64,000 bases of DNA from Flagellimonas oceani (GCF_011068285.1 NZ_CP049616.1:3492001-3556000), one strand, 5' to 3'. Shown: positions 37,601 through 45,542, numbered from the stretch's first letter. Program-made: numbers and translations. Notes: generated by a model not told the origin, from the letters alone.

Positions 37601-38389
37601 CTAATCCATTATTATTTTAAACTGGTTCCTTAGTCCATTGTACCCGTCCAGATCCGCTTTTAAAGATCCCACGGCCAAATCCGCCTTTATACGTATGGGT
37701 ATTTTGTTCCAATCGTTGGATACCCAAAGGGTAAGGCTCTCTTTTTCCTTAAAGACACGACCGGACTGAACCAAAGGCCTAAATTTAAGACATTCTACCT
37801 TTCCAAACTTGGTCTTGAGGATTTCTTTTCCCAAATATTTCAACTGGAACTTAAAAACGCCATCGTCGTCAAAGAGCAAATCCAAGTTAATGGACTCGCC
37901 TTTTTTAAATTCTTCCAAATTATAGTTGCTCCTTAAAAAATAGGAAGCAGAAATTAGGTCCTGTATTTGGCCATGTATCTCAAAATCCTGTTTTGTCCCG
38001 TTCTTGTTGTCGATCAAAACCGCTCTGTCCTTTTTGTAGTCAAAGTCAATTTCAATGTCCTTGGTATATCCGCCCTCGTCTATTTTTCTGATAAACTTGT
38101 ATGGTTTGCCGTTTTCTCGGTTAAAATAGCTTTCGTAGGTATCGTCCACCTTAAAAAAGATGCTCGCAAACCCAGTGGTCTTTCCTTCTCCCACAACATG
38201 GTACACGGGAAGGTTGTCCAAAGTTTCCGAGGTAAGGTGCAATGTGGCATAGCTTGCATTCAAAAACCCATAATGAATCCTAAACTTTAACCATTCGCCC
38301 GATTTAAAGGCCGGTCGTGCGCTTTGCCCCATTGCAGAGATTGCAAAAAGAAGGCCCAGCATGGATATTATTATCTTTTTCATGTGCAT
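37601..38389 (-). CDS. DUF3108 periplasmic protein
   Basis: The 262-aa protein has a Sec signal peptide (ending AMGQ) and then a DUF3108 domain that fills the rest: FKSGEWLKFRIHYGFLNASYATLHL, FKVDDTYESYF, GGYTKDIEIDFDYKKDRAVL, and QIQDLISASYFLRS. DUF3108 proteins are thought to be periplasmic beta-sheet proteins. Their function is unknown. It is the first gene of a tight operon with TDO, the M23 lipoprotein and pgi (gaps 11, 7 and -1 bp), an order that I recall being conserved in flavobacteria. A link with peptidoglycan or envelope upkeep is more natural than one with tryptophan. Confidence 0.87.
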   Translation of the reverse strand: MHMKKIIISMLGLLFAISAMGQSARPAFKSGEWLKFRIHYGFLNASYATLHLTSETLDNLPVYHVVGEGKTTGFASIFFKVDDTYESYFNRENGKPYKFIRKIDEGGYTKDIEIDFDYKKDRAVLIDNKNGTKQDFEIHGQIQDLISASYFLRSNYNLEEFKKGESINLDLLFDDDGVFKFQLKYLGKEILKTKFGKVECLKFRPLVQSGRVFKEKESLTLWVSNDWNKIPIRIKADLAVGSLKADLDGYNGLRNQFKIIMD

Positions 38390-38719
38390 TTTATTGGTAT
38401 AAAATTAGTAAAATCAGTTTAGGGGCTACACTGTTCACATTTACTTAAACAAAACTTATTCCAAAATAGTATAAACAAAAAAAAGCCCAGTCTCGAGACT
38501 GGGCTTTTCCTAAATAACCAACCAAACTTTAAATTATGAAAAACCAATACTTAAAGTTATAAGGGAACCACCCCTTATGTGGCGTAAAGATACGGCAAGG
38601 TTTTGTAGGAAAAATTGTTTTTAACGGACTTTAACTAAACCCCTGTATTATTGATTGGTTTTGGCTATTTTTTTGACAAATTATTAAGAAAACCGACCCA
38701 GATGATCGAGTAATTTTTA
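38390..38719. other. 330-bp gene-free region with hairpins; possible small RNA
   Basis: No open frame of note crosses this stretch between the DUF3108 gene and the patatin gene, both on the minus strand. Besides the terminator it holds an A/C-rich AACCAACCAAACTTTAAATT stretch (about 38517-38535), an 8-codon ATG frame at 38536-38562, and a second hairpin with perfect arms ATAAGGG (38559-38565) and CCCTTAT (38572-38578). The run of structured elements followed by a terminator on the minus strand is what a short RNA of about 100-200 nt would look like. Nothing identifies it with a known family. Confidence 0.35.
38477..38508 (-). terminator. Strong intrinsic terminator built on a perfect 28-bp palindrome
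   Basis: The sequence 38481-38508 is a perfect palindrome with arms AAAAGCCCAGTCTC and GAGACTGGGCTTTT. On the minus strand it is followed by eight T residues in all (38484-38477). On the plus strand four T residues follow the G-C stem. It therefore suits a bidirectional terminator and would end transcripts coming from the patatin gene side, or a small RNA in the gap. Confidence 0.8.
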
Positions 38720-40987
38720 CTAAAACCAATACCCTACGCTAAAGAAAAAATTGCCTTCACTGATCTCTGGCGACCAGGAATAATAAATTTGGACGGGACC
38801 CATAAAGGATTCAAAACCGTAGCCCAGACCATAGCCCGAAAAACTCGGTTCCTCGAACCAGTCCCCCGTGCGAAAAAGGTCATCGGCCACATTGGCATAA
38901 TTCGCCGAAAAAAGAAAATGGTGCTTTGGCGCAAAACGGTAATCCAGCCTACCAAAACCCTTGACGTAGCTGTTGCCGGGCAAACTAAGGAAGTCGTACC
39001 CAAAAAAGGGCACAAAATTATTAACGAAATCGTTTCCGAACCCTCCTAGGACGAAATCAAAAGAGGCCACCTCGGAAACTCCCAGTTTAAACCCGCCTTC
39101 GGTTTCCAATTTAATGCTCAAATTATTTATCGGGGAGAAAACTCCACCAAATTTTGCCTTGGCCACGGCAAACTCCGAAAAGTTTTCGTTGTAGTCGGAT
39201 GAGAATGCATAAAAATGAAAATCCCCGTCAAAAAACAATCCCTTGGTAGGAAAATATTTATCATCGTAGGTGTCCAATTTGATTTGGGAAAAGGCATTGA
39301 AATAATTCGAATTTTCGAAGTCGGTCCTTAGGTTCGTGCTCGAGTCGTTGTTTTCATCCTCCATATCCACTTGCCCCAGGGTCCTTGTGCTATAATTCAA
39401 AAATTTGTGTTCCGCGCCTATGGTAAATGCAAACTCTTCCTTTAACACCGTTTGAAGATATATTTGGTTGGTAAGGTCCGTCACATCCATGTTTATTCTC
39501 TGGATGTTGGGGTTAACGGGCACATCAAAGTTTCCTTGGATCAGGGAAAAATCAATTTCCGAATCAAAATCCGTCAATGTGGAATTGACGCCAAAGCTCC
39601 AATAATAGCCTTTGTCCAAATAATATTGCATGTTATACCTAATGTGGTCCCCCAGGATAAAGTCGAAGGAAGCCACATCATCCTTCATTAAAAAGTTCTT
39701 TTTGGTAAGGTTGATAAGTGCCGCGCTTTTGTAAAGATCATCATAATGGGCCGCCATTTTGATGTACATTTTGGTCTGGTTCTCCTTTAACTTCAAAATT
39801 AAATCGGTACCCAGCCCGTTGGATATCAAATCATAACGTATGGCCTTAAAGTTTCCTGTGGCGGAAAGGTTGCTCATACCCTGTCGCAGCTCGTCAAAAG
39901 AGATTTTTTCCGCCAGATCGAACCTCAGCTTCCCTTTTATGTAACCCCTAGTGTACTGGTCATTTCCTTCAATGATCATTCTATTCACGGTTAAACTGTC
40001 CACCACGTTGATTCCTTTTCTGGCCTTGGGCGGTTCATTTTGGCTCTGGGCTATTTGCCTTAGGTCGTCCAACTTTTTCTGTGCTGCTTCTTCCCCGCTT
40101 ATTATGATCTGCTTTCCCTTGTCAAAAGCGATCACGGAGAACTGGTCAATGTCCGGTCTTATGTATACATCTGTGGTTTTTGACTTTTTCTTCATATCGT
40201 TCACTGTACGGTAATTGTTGATCTGCAACAAAATTTCCGTAGCTGATGAAAGGGACTCCCTTGTGGCCAGATCGTGCTGCACATCCACCCCTATAATAAT
40301 GTCCGCCCCCATGGCCCTTACTTGTTCAATGGGATAATTGTTCACCACTCCACCATCTATCAAAATCTGTCCGTCTATCTCCGCGGGCTCAAATAACGAA
40401 GGAAATGTTCCACTCGCCACGATGGCTTCTGGCAAATAACCTTTGTTCAACAGTACTTCCTCCCCTGTTTCCACATTGGTGGCCATACAAAGAAATGGGA
40501 TGGGCAGTTTGCTAAAGTCCTCCACATCCTTTACATGGAACAATAGCTGAACCAACAGGTTGTATATGTTTTGCCCTCCCGATATGGCCTGCGGAAACGA
40601 TACCTTAAAGTTTTCGAAGGGAAGGGTAAGCGCGTAGCGTTCGGAGTCTTCTTTTTCATAAAATGTTTTGGCGCTCCTCGGCACATTGTCCTGTATCAAA
40701 TTGGTAAAATCGGTGCTTCTAAAAATGGAGTCCAATTGCTGGGAGGTATATCCGGATGCATAGAGCGCCCCTACAATGGCCCCCATGCTGGTCCCGCCGA
40801 TATAATCTATTTTAACGCCCGCTTCCTCAATTTTTTTTAAGGCCCCGATATGGGCCAAACCCTTGGCACCCCCACCACTGAGCACAAGGCCCACTTTTGG
40901 CGGTCTGTTTTCTGGAGAGTTCTGGGCGATTCCCTCCGAACAGAGCAAAGCAATCAGGACTGCGAATAGTATTGCCTTGTTTCCCAT
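38720..40987 (-). CDS. Patatin-like phospholipase with outer-membrane barrel (PlpD-like, type Vd)
   Basis: The 755-aa protein has a signal peptide (ending GIAQ), a patatin domain of about 32-230 with oxyanion box SGGGAKG (37-43), catalytic Ser67 in GGTSMG and Asp211 in DGGVVNNYP, then a POTRA-like region (about 330-400, VNRMIIEGNDQYTRGYIKGKL) and a C-terminal 16-strand-type barrel related to BamA/TpsB (ending EGNFFFSVGYWF). This is the layout of PlpD/FplA type Vd autotransporters, which display a lipase on the cell surface. No passenger cleavage site can be read. The stop-to-start distance from uvrC upstream is 3 bp, so it is co-transcribed with uvrC. Confidence 0.9.
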   Translation of the reverse strand: MGNKAILFAVLIALLCSEGIAQNSPENRPPKVGLVLSGGGAKGLAHIGALKKIEEAGVKIDYIGGTSMGAIVGALYASGYTSQQLDSIFRSTDFTNLIQDNVPRSAKTFYEKEDSERYALTLPFENFKVSFPQAISGGQNIYNLLVQLLFHVKDVEDFSKLPIPFLCMATNVETGEEVLLNKGYLPEAIVASGTFPSLFEPAEIDGQILIDGGVVNNYPIEQVRAMGADIIIGVDVQHDLATRESLSSATEILLQINNYRTVNDMKKKSKTTDVYIRPDIDQFSVIAFDKGKQIIISGEEAAQKKLDDLRQIAQSQNEPPKARKGINVVDSLTVNRMIIEGNDQYTRGYIKGKLRFDLAEKISFDELRQGMSNLSATGNFKAIRYDLISNGLGTDLILKLKENQTKMYIKMAAHYDDLYKSAALINLTKKNFLMKDDVASFDFILGDHIRYNMQYYLDKGYYWSFGVNSTLTDFDSEIDFSLIQGNFDVPVNPNIQRINMDVTDLTNQIYLQTVLKEEFAFTIGAEHKFLNYSTRTLGQVDMEDENNDSSTNLRTDFENSNYFNAFSQIKLDTYDDKYFPTKGLFFDGDFHFYAFSSDYNENFSEFAVAKAKFGGVFSPINNLSIKLETEGGFKLGVSEVASFDFVLGGFGNDFVNNFVPFFGYDFLSLPGNSYVKGFGRLDYRFAPKHHFLFSANYANVADDLFRTGDWFEEPSFSGYGLGYGFESFMGPVQIYYSWSPEISEGNFFFSVGYWF

Positions 40988-40990
40988 GGT

Positions 40991-42784
40991 CTATTTATGA
41001 AATGTTTTATAAATCTTCTTTGCTTTTGACGCCCCGACCGAAGCCGTGAGTGTCTCAAGGGATGCTTCTTTGATTCGTTTTACGGATTTAAAGCTCTTTA
41101 ACAATTGCTGGGCGGTTTTTTCCCCTACTCCTTCAATATTAACCAATTCCGAGCTAATTGCGCCCTTACTTCTTTTGTTTCTGTGATGGGTGATCCCGAA
41201 TCGGTGCGCCTCATTGCGCAACTGCTGGATTATTTTCAGGCTTTCCGACCTTTTGTCCAAATACAGCGGAACGGGATCATCGGGAAAATAGATTTCCTCC
41301 AAACGCTTTGCAATGCCTATAATGGCAATTTTTCCGCGAAGTCCCAGTACTTCCAAACTCTTTAATGCCGACGACAACTGTCCCTTTCCACCATCGATTA
41401 CGATGAGTTGGGGCAAAGGTTCCTCTTCGTTCAACAACCTTTTGTACCTCCTAAAGACCACTTCTTCCATACTTGCAAAATCATCGGGGCCATCCACTGT
41501 TCTTATGTTGAAATGGCGGTAATCCTTTTTGGAAGGCTTGCCGTCCTTGAAAACCACACATGCAGCAACGGGATTGCTCCCCTGAATGTTGGAGTTATCA
41601 AAACATTCTATGTGCCGTGGCTCTTCCGATAAGCGCAAATCCGACTTCATTTGGGCCATGATACGTTTGGTATGTCGGTCGGGGTCGGTAATCTTGATCT
41701 GTTTCAGTCTATCCTGTCTATAATATCTGGCGTTGCGTTCGGACAAATCAAGAATTCTACGCTTGTCGCCCAGTTTGGGCAGGGTCACCTTTACCTCGTC
41801 CTCTACGGTAACCGGGAAGGGCAGGTACACTTCCTTTGATGTTGAGCCAAAACGTTGCCGGAGTTCCGTCAACCCCAATTGCAACAGCTCTTCGTCGGTT
41901 TCGTCCAGCTTCTTTTTTATTTCCAAAGTATGCGACCTTATTATGGCCCCGTGGGAAATCTGTAAAAAGTTTACGTAACCGTGCGTTTCGTCAGAAACAA
42001 TGGTGAACACATCCACATTGTTGATCTTGGGGTTCACCACCGTTGATTTGGCCTGGTAATTCTCCAGCACATCAATTTTATCCTTCACCTTTTGAGCTTT
42101 TTCAAACTCCATGTTCTGGGCATAGTCTTGCATCTGTTGTTTAAAGGTTTGTATGGAATCCTTTAAATTGCCCTTGATAATCTGCCTGATATCTTCGATC
42201 TGATCTTGGTACGCTTTCTCCGTTTGAAAACCTTCGCAGGGTCCCAAGCAATTGCCCAAATGATAATCAAGGCACACTTTGTACTTGCCGGCGTCTATTT
42301 TTTCTTCGGACAGATCATAATTACAAGTGCGCAATGGATATAGGCTCTTGATCAAATCCAAGAGCGTCCGTACAGTTTTCATGCTGGTATAGGGCCCAAA
42401 ATACTCCGAGCCGTCCTTGATCAGCTTTCGGGTGGAGAACACTCTCGGGAAACGTTCATTTTTGATACAAATCCATGGATAGGATTTATCGTCCTTAAGC
42501 AGCACATTGTATCTGGGAAGCAATTTTTTGATCAAATTGTTTTCCAGCAGCAGTGCATCCGACTCGGTAGGCACCACTATATGCTTTATCGCGTCGATTT
42601 TTTTGACCAGAACACGGGTCTTGCCGTACTCTTGCTTTTTATTAAAATAGGAGGATACCCTTTTTTTTAAGTTCTTGGCCTTGCCCACGTACAGGATTTT
42701 TCCGTCCGCATCATAGAACTGGTACACCCCCGGGTTGTCGGGCAAGGCACTCAACTGTACTTTTAAGGATGCAGATTTGGACAT
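40991..42784 (-). CDS. uvrC: Excinuclease ABC subunit C
   Basis: Makes both incisions around bulky DNA lesions in nucleotide-excision repair together with UvrAB. The 597-aa protein is complete: an N-terminal GIY-YIG nuclease (NPGVYQFYDADGKILYVGKAKNLKKR, about 17-42), the UVR motif (DYAQNMEFEKAQKVKDKIDVLENY), the RNase H-like second nuclease with HIECFDNSNIQGSNPVAACVVF, LIVIDGGKGQL, and the C-terminal (HhH)2 region (LVNIEGVGEKTAQQLL). A TAACTTTG -7-like box lies 39 bp before the ATG. The patatin gene follows after 3 bp. Confidence 0.97.
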   Translation of the reverse strand: MSKSASLKVQLSALPDNPGVYQFYDADGKILYVGKAKNLKKRVSSYFNKKQEYGKTRVLVKKIDAIKHIVVPTESDALLLENNLIKKLLPRYNVLLKDDKSYPWICIKNERFPRVFSTRKLIKDGSEYFGPYTSMKTVRTLLDLIKSLYPLRTCNYDLSEEKIDAGKYKVCLDYHLGNCLGPCEGFQTEKAYQDQIEDIRQIIKGNLKDSIQTFKQQMQDYAQNMEFEKAQKVKDKIDVLENYQAKSTVVNPKINNVDVFTIVSDETHGYVNFLQISHGAIIRSHTLEIKKKLDETDEELLQLGLTELRQRFGSTSKEVYLPFPVTVEDEVKVTLPKLGDKRRILDLSERNARYYRQDRLKQIKITDPDRHTKRIMAQMKSDLRLSEEPRHIECFDNSNIQGSNPVAACVVFKDGKPSKKDYRHFNIRTVDGPDDFASMEEVVFRRYKRLLNEEEPLPQLIVIDGGKGQLSSALKSLEVLGLRGKIAIIGIAKRLEEIYFPDDPVPLYLDKRSESLKIIQQLRNEAHRFGITHHRNKRSKGAISSELVNIEGVGEKTAQQLLKSFKSVKRIKEASLETLTASVGASKAKKIYKTFHK

Positions 42785-42822
42785 AGGTAACGCTAAAAGG
42801 AGCTTCTTTTTTGACTTTGCAA

Positions 42823-42830
42823 CAAAGTTA
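42823..42830 (-). promoter_or_regulatory. Candidate -7 element (TAACTTTG) of uvrC
   Basis: A perfect TAnnTTTG match on the minus strand, 39 bp upstream of the uvrC ATG, within a short palindrome ACTTTG-CAA-CAAAGT. No matching -33 TTG is at the normal distance. Confidence 0.35.
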
Positions 42831-43137
42831 TATTTTAATTGTGGTGATTATTGTTAAACTTGATGAATTCCAGTTTTACATTGACGGATGACCCTTCTCG
42901 ATTTATAATTTTTTGAATGTCCCTAAAAAGATGTAAGATTTCATCAAAATATTCCATCTCGATCAAAACTGGGGATTTACCATAAAATAAGTATGGAAAA
43001 CCCATAGTCAACCATCTGATAGTCAATGTAATTTGTTAAACTGTTACTAAAAATGATGTATTTCATCGATAAAAAGTGCATTTCATGGTAAACTTATCAA
43101 ATGATTTACTTACATTTAACGATATAATTACAATCCT

Positions 43138-43227
43138 ATGGAAAACTATATCATCGTTTTGGGAATGTACCTGATTTTGATGCTTTTCTTCAAAATCTTT
43201 TTCTCCGTTGCAACAAAAGGAGAGTAG
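43138..43227 (+). CDS. Possible 29-residue single-helix membrane peptide
   Basis: A short open frame starts with ATG and reads MENYIIVLGMYLIL..., ending ATKGE before two successive TAG codons. Residues of about 4-25 form one hydrophobic helix (rich in Ile, Leu, Phe, Met), with an acidic N-terminus and a Lys-containing C-terminus. That is the profile of bacterial small membrane proteins. It lies 42 bp upstream of the 5-formyl-THF cyclo-ligase gene on the same strand. TACATTTA (one mismatch from TAnnTTTG) is found about 20-27 bp before its ATG. Such frames also occur by chance in AT-rich DNA, so this is a candidate only. Confidence 0.35.
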   Translation: MENYIIVLGMYLILMLFFKIFFSVATKGE

Positions 43228-43269
43228 TAGTCCATTGCCCCGAAACAACCCCAAAATCTTCAACAGTCA

Positions 43270-43833
43270 ATGTTGAAACATGAACTAAGAAAAAAATACA
43301 AAAATCTGAGAGCGGGAATTTCTCCAACAAAAGCTTCGGATTTAAGTTTGGCCTTGGCCAACAGTTCACTTCAAATCCCTATCTGGGATTTTTTTTATTA
43401 CCATATCTTTTTAAGCATCGAGGACAAAAACGAAGTGGATACCCTACCCTTGATCACCTTGTTACAGGGCAAGGATAAAAATATAGTCATTCCCAAAGTC
43501 GTTGGTTCCAATAGCTTGGAAAATTATTTGCTTACGGATACCACTGCCTTTAAAAAAAGTGCCTGGGGAGTGCCAGAGCCGGTTGAAGGCATAGAGGTCC
43601 CCGAAAACAAAATCGATGTGGTTTTTGTTCCCTTGTTGGCTTTTGATGAAGCAGGAAACCGCGTAGGTTATGGCAAAGGATTTTATGATGGCTTTTTGGG
43701 CAAATGCCCCAAGGAAACACGTAAGATAGGATTATCGTTCTTCGCTGCCGAACCAGAACCTATAACCGATGTTCATGCAAACGACGTGAAACTGGACTAC
43801 TGCATCACCCCGGAAAAGGTTTATGCGTTCTGA
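43270..43833 (+). CDS. 5-formyltetrahydrofolate cyclo-ligase
   Basis: ATP-dependent enzyme (MTHFS/YgfA) that returns 5-formyl-THF to 5,10-methenyl-THF in one-carbon metabolism. The 187-aa protein shows the family's N-terminal KHELRKKYKNLR (substrate/ATP lysine and arginine), KDKNIVIPKV, and the C-terminal signature VPLLAFDEAGNRVGYGKGFYDGFL, followed by VKLDYCITP. It is cytoplasmic. Its last 13 bp overlap the 3' end of the convergent lspA gene. In some bacteria this gene lies beside 6S RNA, but I see no clear 6S-like structure here. Confidence 0.93.
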   Translation: MLKHELRKKYKNLRAGISPTKASDLSLALANSSLQIPIWDFFYYHIFLSIEDKNEVDTLPLITLLQGKDKNIVIPKVVGSNSLENYLLTDTTAFKKSAWGVPEPVEGIEVPENKIDVVFVPLLAFDEAGNRVGYGKGFYDGFLGKCPKETRKIGLSFFAAEPEPITDVHANDVKLDYCITPEKVYAF

Positions 43834-44471
43834 TCAGCGTCGACTTCGTTTTTCTCATCCTGCTTAGGGAATGCCTTTTTATTGAATACGATCAAAATAC
43901 CAACGCCGGTACTGATCGCCGTATCCGCAATATTAAAAACAGGCTCAAAAAATCGGAAGCGTCTTCCTCCCACCGATGGAACCCAATCGGGCCAAGTAGT
44001 ATCCACCAAAGGAAAGTACAGCATATCCACCACCTTGCCATGGAAAAGACTTCCGTAGGGCTCATCGGCAAAAAGGGTGGCCACCTGCCCATTGCTATGG
44101 TCAAATATAATTCCGTAGAAAACCGAATCAATAATGTTTCCAACAGCACCTGCAAAAATCAGGGAGACCGCCAAAATCAAGGTTCGCGGCGACTGTTTTT
44201 TAATGATGTCCCACAGCCAGTAGCCTATCCCAAAAACGGCAAAAATCCTGAAAATGGTCAATATCAGTTTTCCGACCGGTTCGGATATTGGCAACAAGTC
44301 GCTCAACTTGGTCCCCCAAGCAGCCCCCTCGTTCTCTATAAAAAGAATTTTGAACCAACTGAACACTTCGTGGGCCTCTCCCAATATAAAACTGGTCTTT
44401 ATATAGACTTTGCTGATCTGGTCCACAACCAAAATCAGTACTATGATAATAAGGGACTTCTTTAAACTCAT
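43821..44471 (-). CDS. lspA: Lipoprotein signal peptidase
   Basis: Inner-membrane aspartyl protease that removes the signal peptide of prolipoproteins after diacylglyceryl transfer. The 216-aa protein has four membrane helices and the catalytic Asp pair Asp115 (GAVGNIIDS) and Asp183 (FNIADTAIS). The early VVDQISKVYI and NEGAAWG (about 47-53) are family motifs. It is somewhat longer than the E. coli enzyme through a periplasmic loop (about 120-165), as in other Bacteroidota. Many of the window's proteins are its likely substrates. It is the last gene of the ileS-dksA-DUF4097-lspA set and overlaps the cyclo-ligase gene by 13 bp. Confidence 0.95.
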   Translation of the reverse strand: MSLKKSLIIIVLILVVDQISKVYIKTSFILGEAHEVFSWFKILFIENEGAAWGTKLSDLLPISEPVGKLILTIFRIFAVFGIGYWLWDIIKKQSPRTLILAVSLIFAGAVGNIIDSVFYGIIFDHSNGQVATLFADEPYGSLFHGKVVDMLYFPLVDTTWPDWVPSVGGRRFRFFEPVFNIADTAISTGVGILIVFNKKAFPKQDEKNEVDADQNA

Positions 44472-44504
44472 GCTGTTATTAAAAGGACTGCAAAAATATG
44501 TATA

Positions 44505-45125
44505 TTATTTTGTTTTCATCAGTAAGATATCACCTTCCACCGACTTTAGAACAAATTGGTCATTACCAAAAGGGATATGCTCTCTTCTCACGGTACCATA
44601 TACACTTTCTGCAGATACCTCTCCGCGTGGGACCGAAAGGACAATATCCCCGGTCTGGGTGGTCACTTTTACCGACTGGGAAATATTTTGCAGGGAGCAG
44701 CGACCATTGGACAAGGCAACGGTCAAATGCTCATACGTTCCCGTGGCAAATACATTGGTCCCGGTTCCGAATACTTCAACGTTCTTGTACTCGGGCACAC
44801 GTATTTCCAAAGCTATGGAGACAACTTTGTGAGCGCTGAGCTTATCGTTTGGGTTTATAAAGTTGGGGTGAAATTCCGAGCTGATCATGGCAGTGGCCCC
44901 ACTCTCGGTGATGGAAACCAAAAGGTCTTTGGCGTACTCTCCTTCCATGGTTGCCGAAACATGGATCTCATTGATCGGCTCCGTCTTTAAATCGATGCGA
45001 TAACAATATTGGGCATCAATTTGTATGGTTTCGGTACGAGGATCAACAAAGGCCTTCCTCACCAATTTTTGCCCTTGGACATTGACCAGTGTAAAAACAA
45101 ACAACAAGAACACCAATGCCCTCAT
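44505..45125 (-). CDS. DUF4097-like beta-repeat exported protein
   Basis: The 206-aa protein begins with a signal peptide (ending NVQGQ) and continues as short beta-strand repeats of the DUF4097/head-GIN type (VEVFGTGTNVFATGTYEHLTVALSNGRCSLQNISQSVKVTTQTGDIVLSVPRGEVSAESVYG). This predicts a right-handed beta-helix-like solenoid in the periplasm or on the surface. The function is unknown. It sits between the dksA-like gene and lspA on the same strand. An intrinsic terminator lies immediately before its start codon, so its expression is probably lower than, or separate from, ileS-dksA. The gap to lspA is 33 bp. Confidence 0.72.
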   Translation of the reverse strand: MRALVFLLFVFTLVNVQGQKLVRKAFVDPRTETIQIDAQYCYRIDLKTEPINEIHVSATMEGEYAKDLLVSITESGATAMISSEFHPNFINPNDKLSAHKVVSIALEIRVPEYKNVEVFGTGTNVFATGTYEHLTVALSNGRCSLQNISQSVKVTTQTGDIVLSVPRGEVSAESVYGTVRREHIPFGNDQFVLKSVEGDILLMKTK

Positions 45126-45128
45126 AAC

Positions 45129-45152
45129 AAAAAAAACGCCCGTAGGCGTTTT
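45129..45152 (-). terminator. Intrinsic terminator between dksA-like gene and DUF4097 gene
   Basis: Perfect 8-bp arms AAAACGCC (45133-45140) and GGCGTTTT (45145-45152) with a 4-nt loop are followed on the minus strand by eight T residues ending at 45129. It begins 3 bp after the dksA-like stop and ends 4 bp before the next ATG, leaving almost no leader for that gene. Confidence 0.8.
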
Positions 45153-45154
45153 AC

Positions 45155-45538
45155 TTATTTTTGCATATTCTTAGCCTCAATGCTCAACGTAGCATGGGGC
45201 ACAAGCTTTAAACGCTCTTTATTGATGAGCTTTCCTGTTACCCTGCAAATGCCATAGGTCTTGTTCTCGATTCGCAACAAAGCGTTTTTAAGGTCACGGA
45301 TAAATTTTTCCTGGCGGATGGCCAACTGTGTGTTCGCCTCTTTGCTCATGGTCTCGGAACCTTCCTCGAACGCCTTGAACGTTGGCGAGGTATCATCGGT
45401 TCCATTGTTGCCATCGTTCATGTAAGAGCTCTTTAAAAGCTCCAAATGATTTTTGGCCTTTTCCATTTTCTCCTCGATCAATGTTCTGAATTCCGCAAGG
45501 TCCTTGTCGGAGTATCTTACTTTTGAATCTTCTGCCAT
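45155..45538 (-). CDS. DksA/TraR-family RNA-polymerase regulator with degenerate zinc finger
   Basis: The 127-aa protein has the coiled-coil stem of DksA-like secondary-channel factors (about 12-95) and the C-terminal globular part YGICRVTGKLINKERLKLVPHATLSIEAK. Of the usual four zinc cysteines only Cys98 is left. Thr101 stands at the second place, and no Cys is found at the other two. Similar single-Cys forms appear in other Bacteroidota, so this is a lineage feature rather than decay. It may modulate transcription at rRNA or stress promoters, with or without ppGpp. The gene is 4 bp downstream of ileS and ends at a terminator. The acidic tip residues cannot be mapped with confidence. Confidence 0.88.
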   Translation of the reverse strand: MAEDSKVRYSDKDLAEFRTLIEEKMEKAKNHLELLKSSYMNDGNNGTDDTSPTFKAFEEGSETMSKEANTQLAIRQEKFIRDLKNALLRIENKTYGICRVTGKLINKERLKLVPHATLSIEAKNMQK

Positions 45539-45542
45539 TTTC

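Larger units (their letters stand above)
42785..43269. other. 485-bp AT-rich gap between uvrC and the cyclo-ligase gene
   Basis: Apart from the uvrC upstream box and the possible 29-codon gene at 43138-43227, I see no supported gene. A 63-codon minus-strand frame (42835-43026) exists, but it resembles no family known to me. The stretch is much richer in A and T than the flanking genes, which fits promoter DNA for the divergent pair. Confidence 0.5.

Noticed and set aside
42835..43026. 63-codon minus-strand frame in the gap upstream of uvrC
   Set aside because: The peptide resembles nothing I know, the DNA is AT-rich promoter-like sequence, and part of it would overlap the uvrC promoter region. 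It could be a gene remnant, but I cannot support it.
43821..43833. Overlap of the cyclo-ligase and lspA genes considered as an annotation error
   Set aside because: Both C-termini are normal for their families, so a 13-bp tail-to-tail overlap is real.
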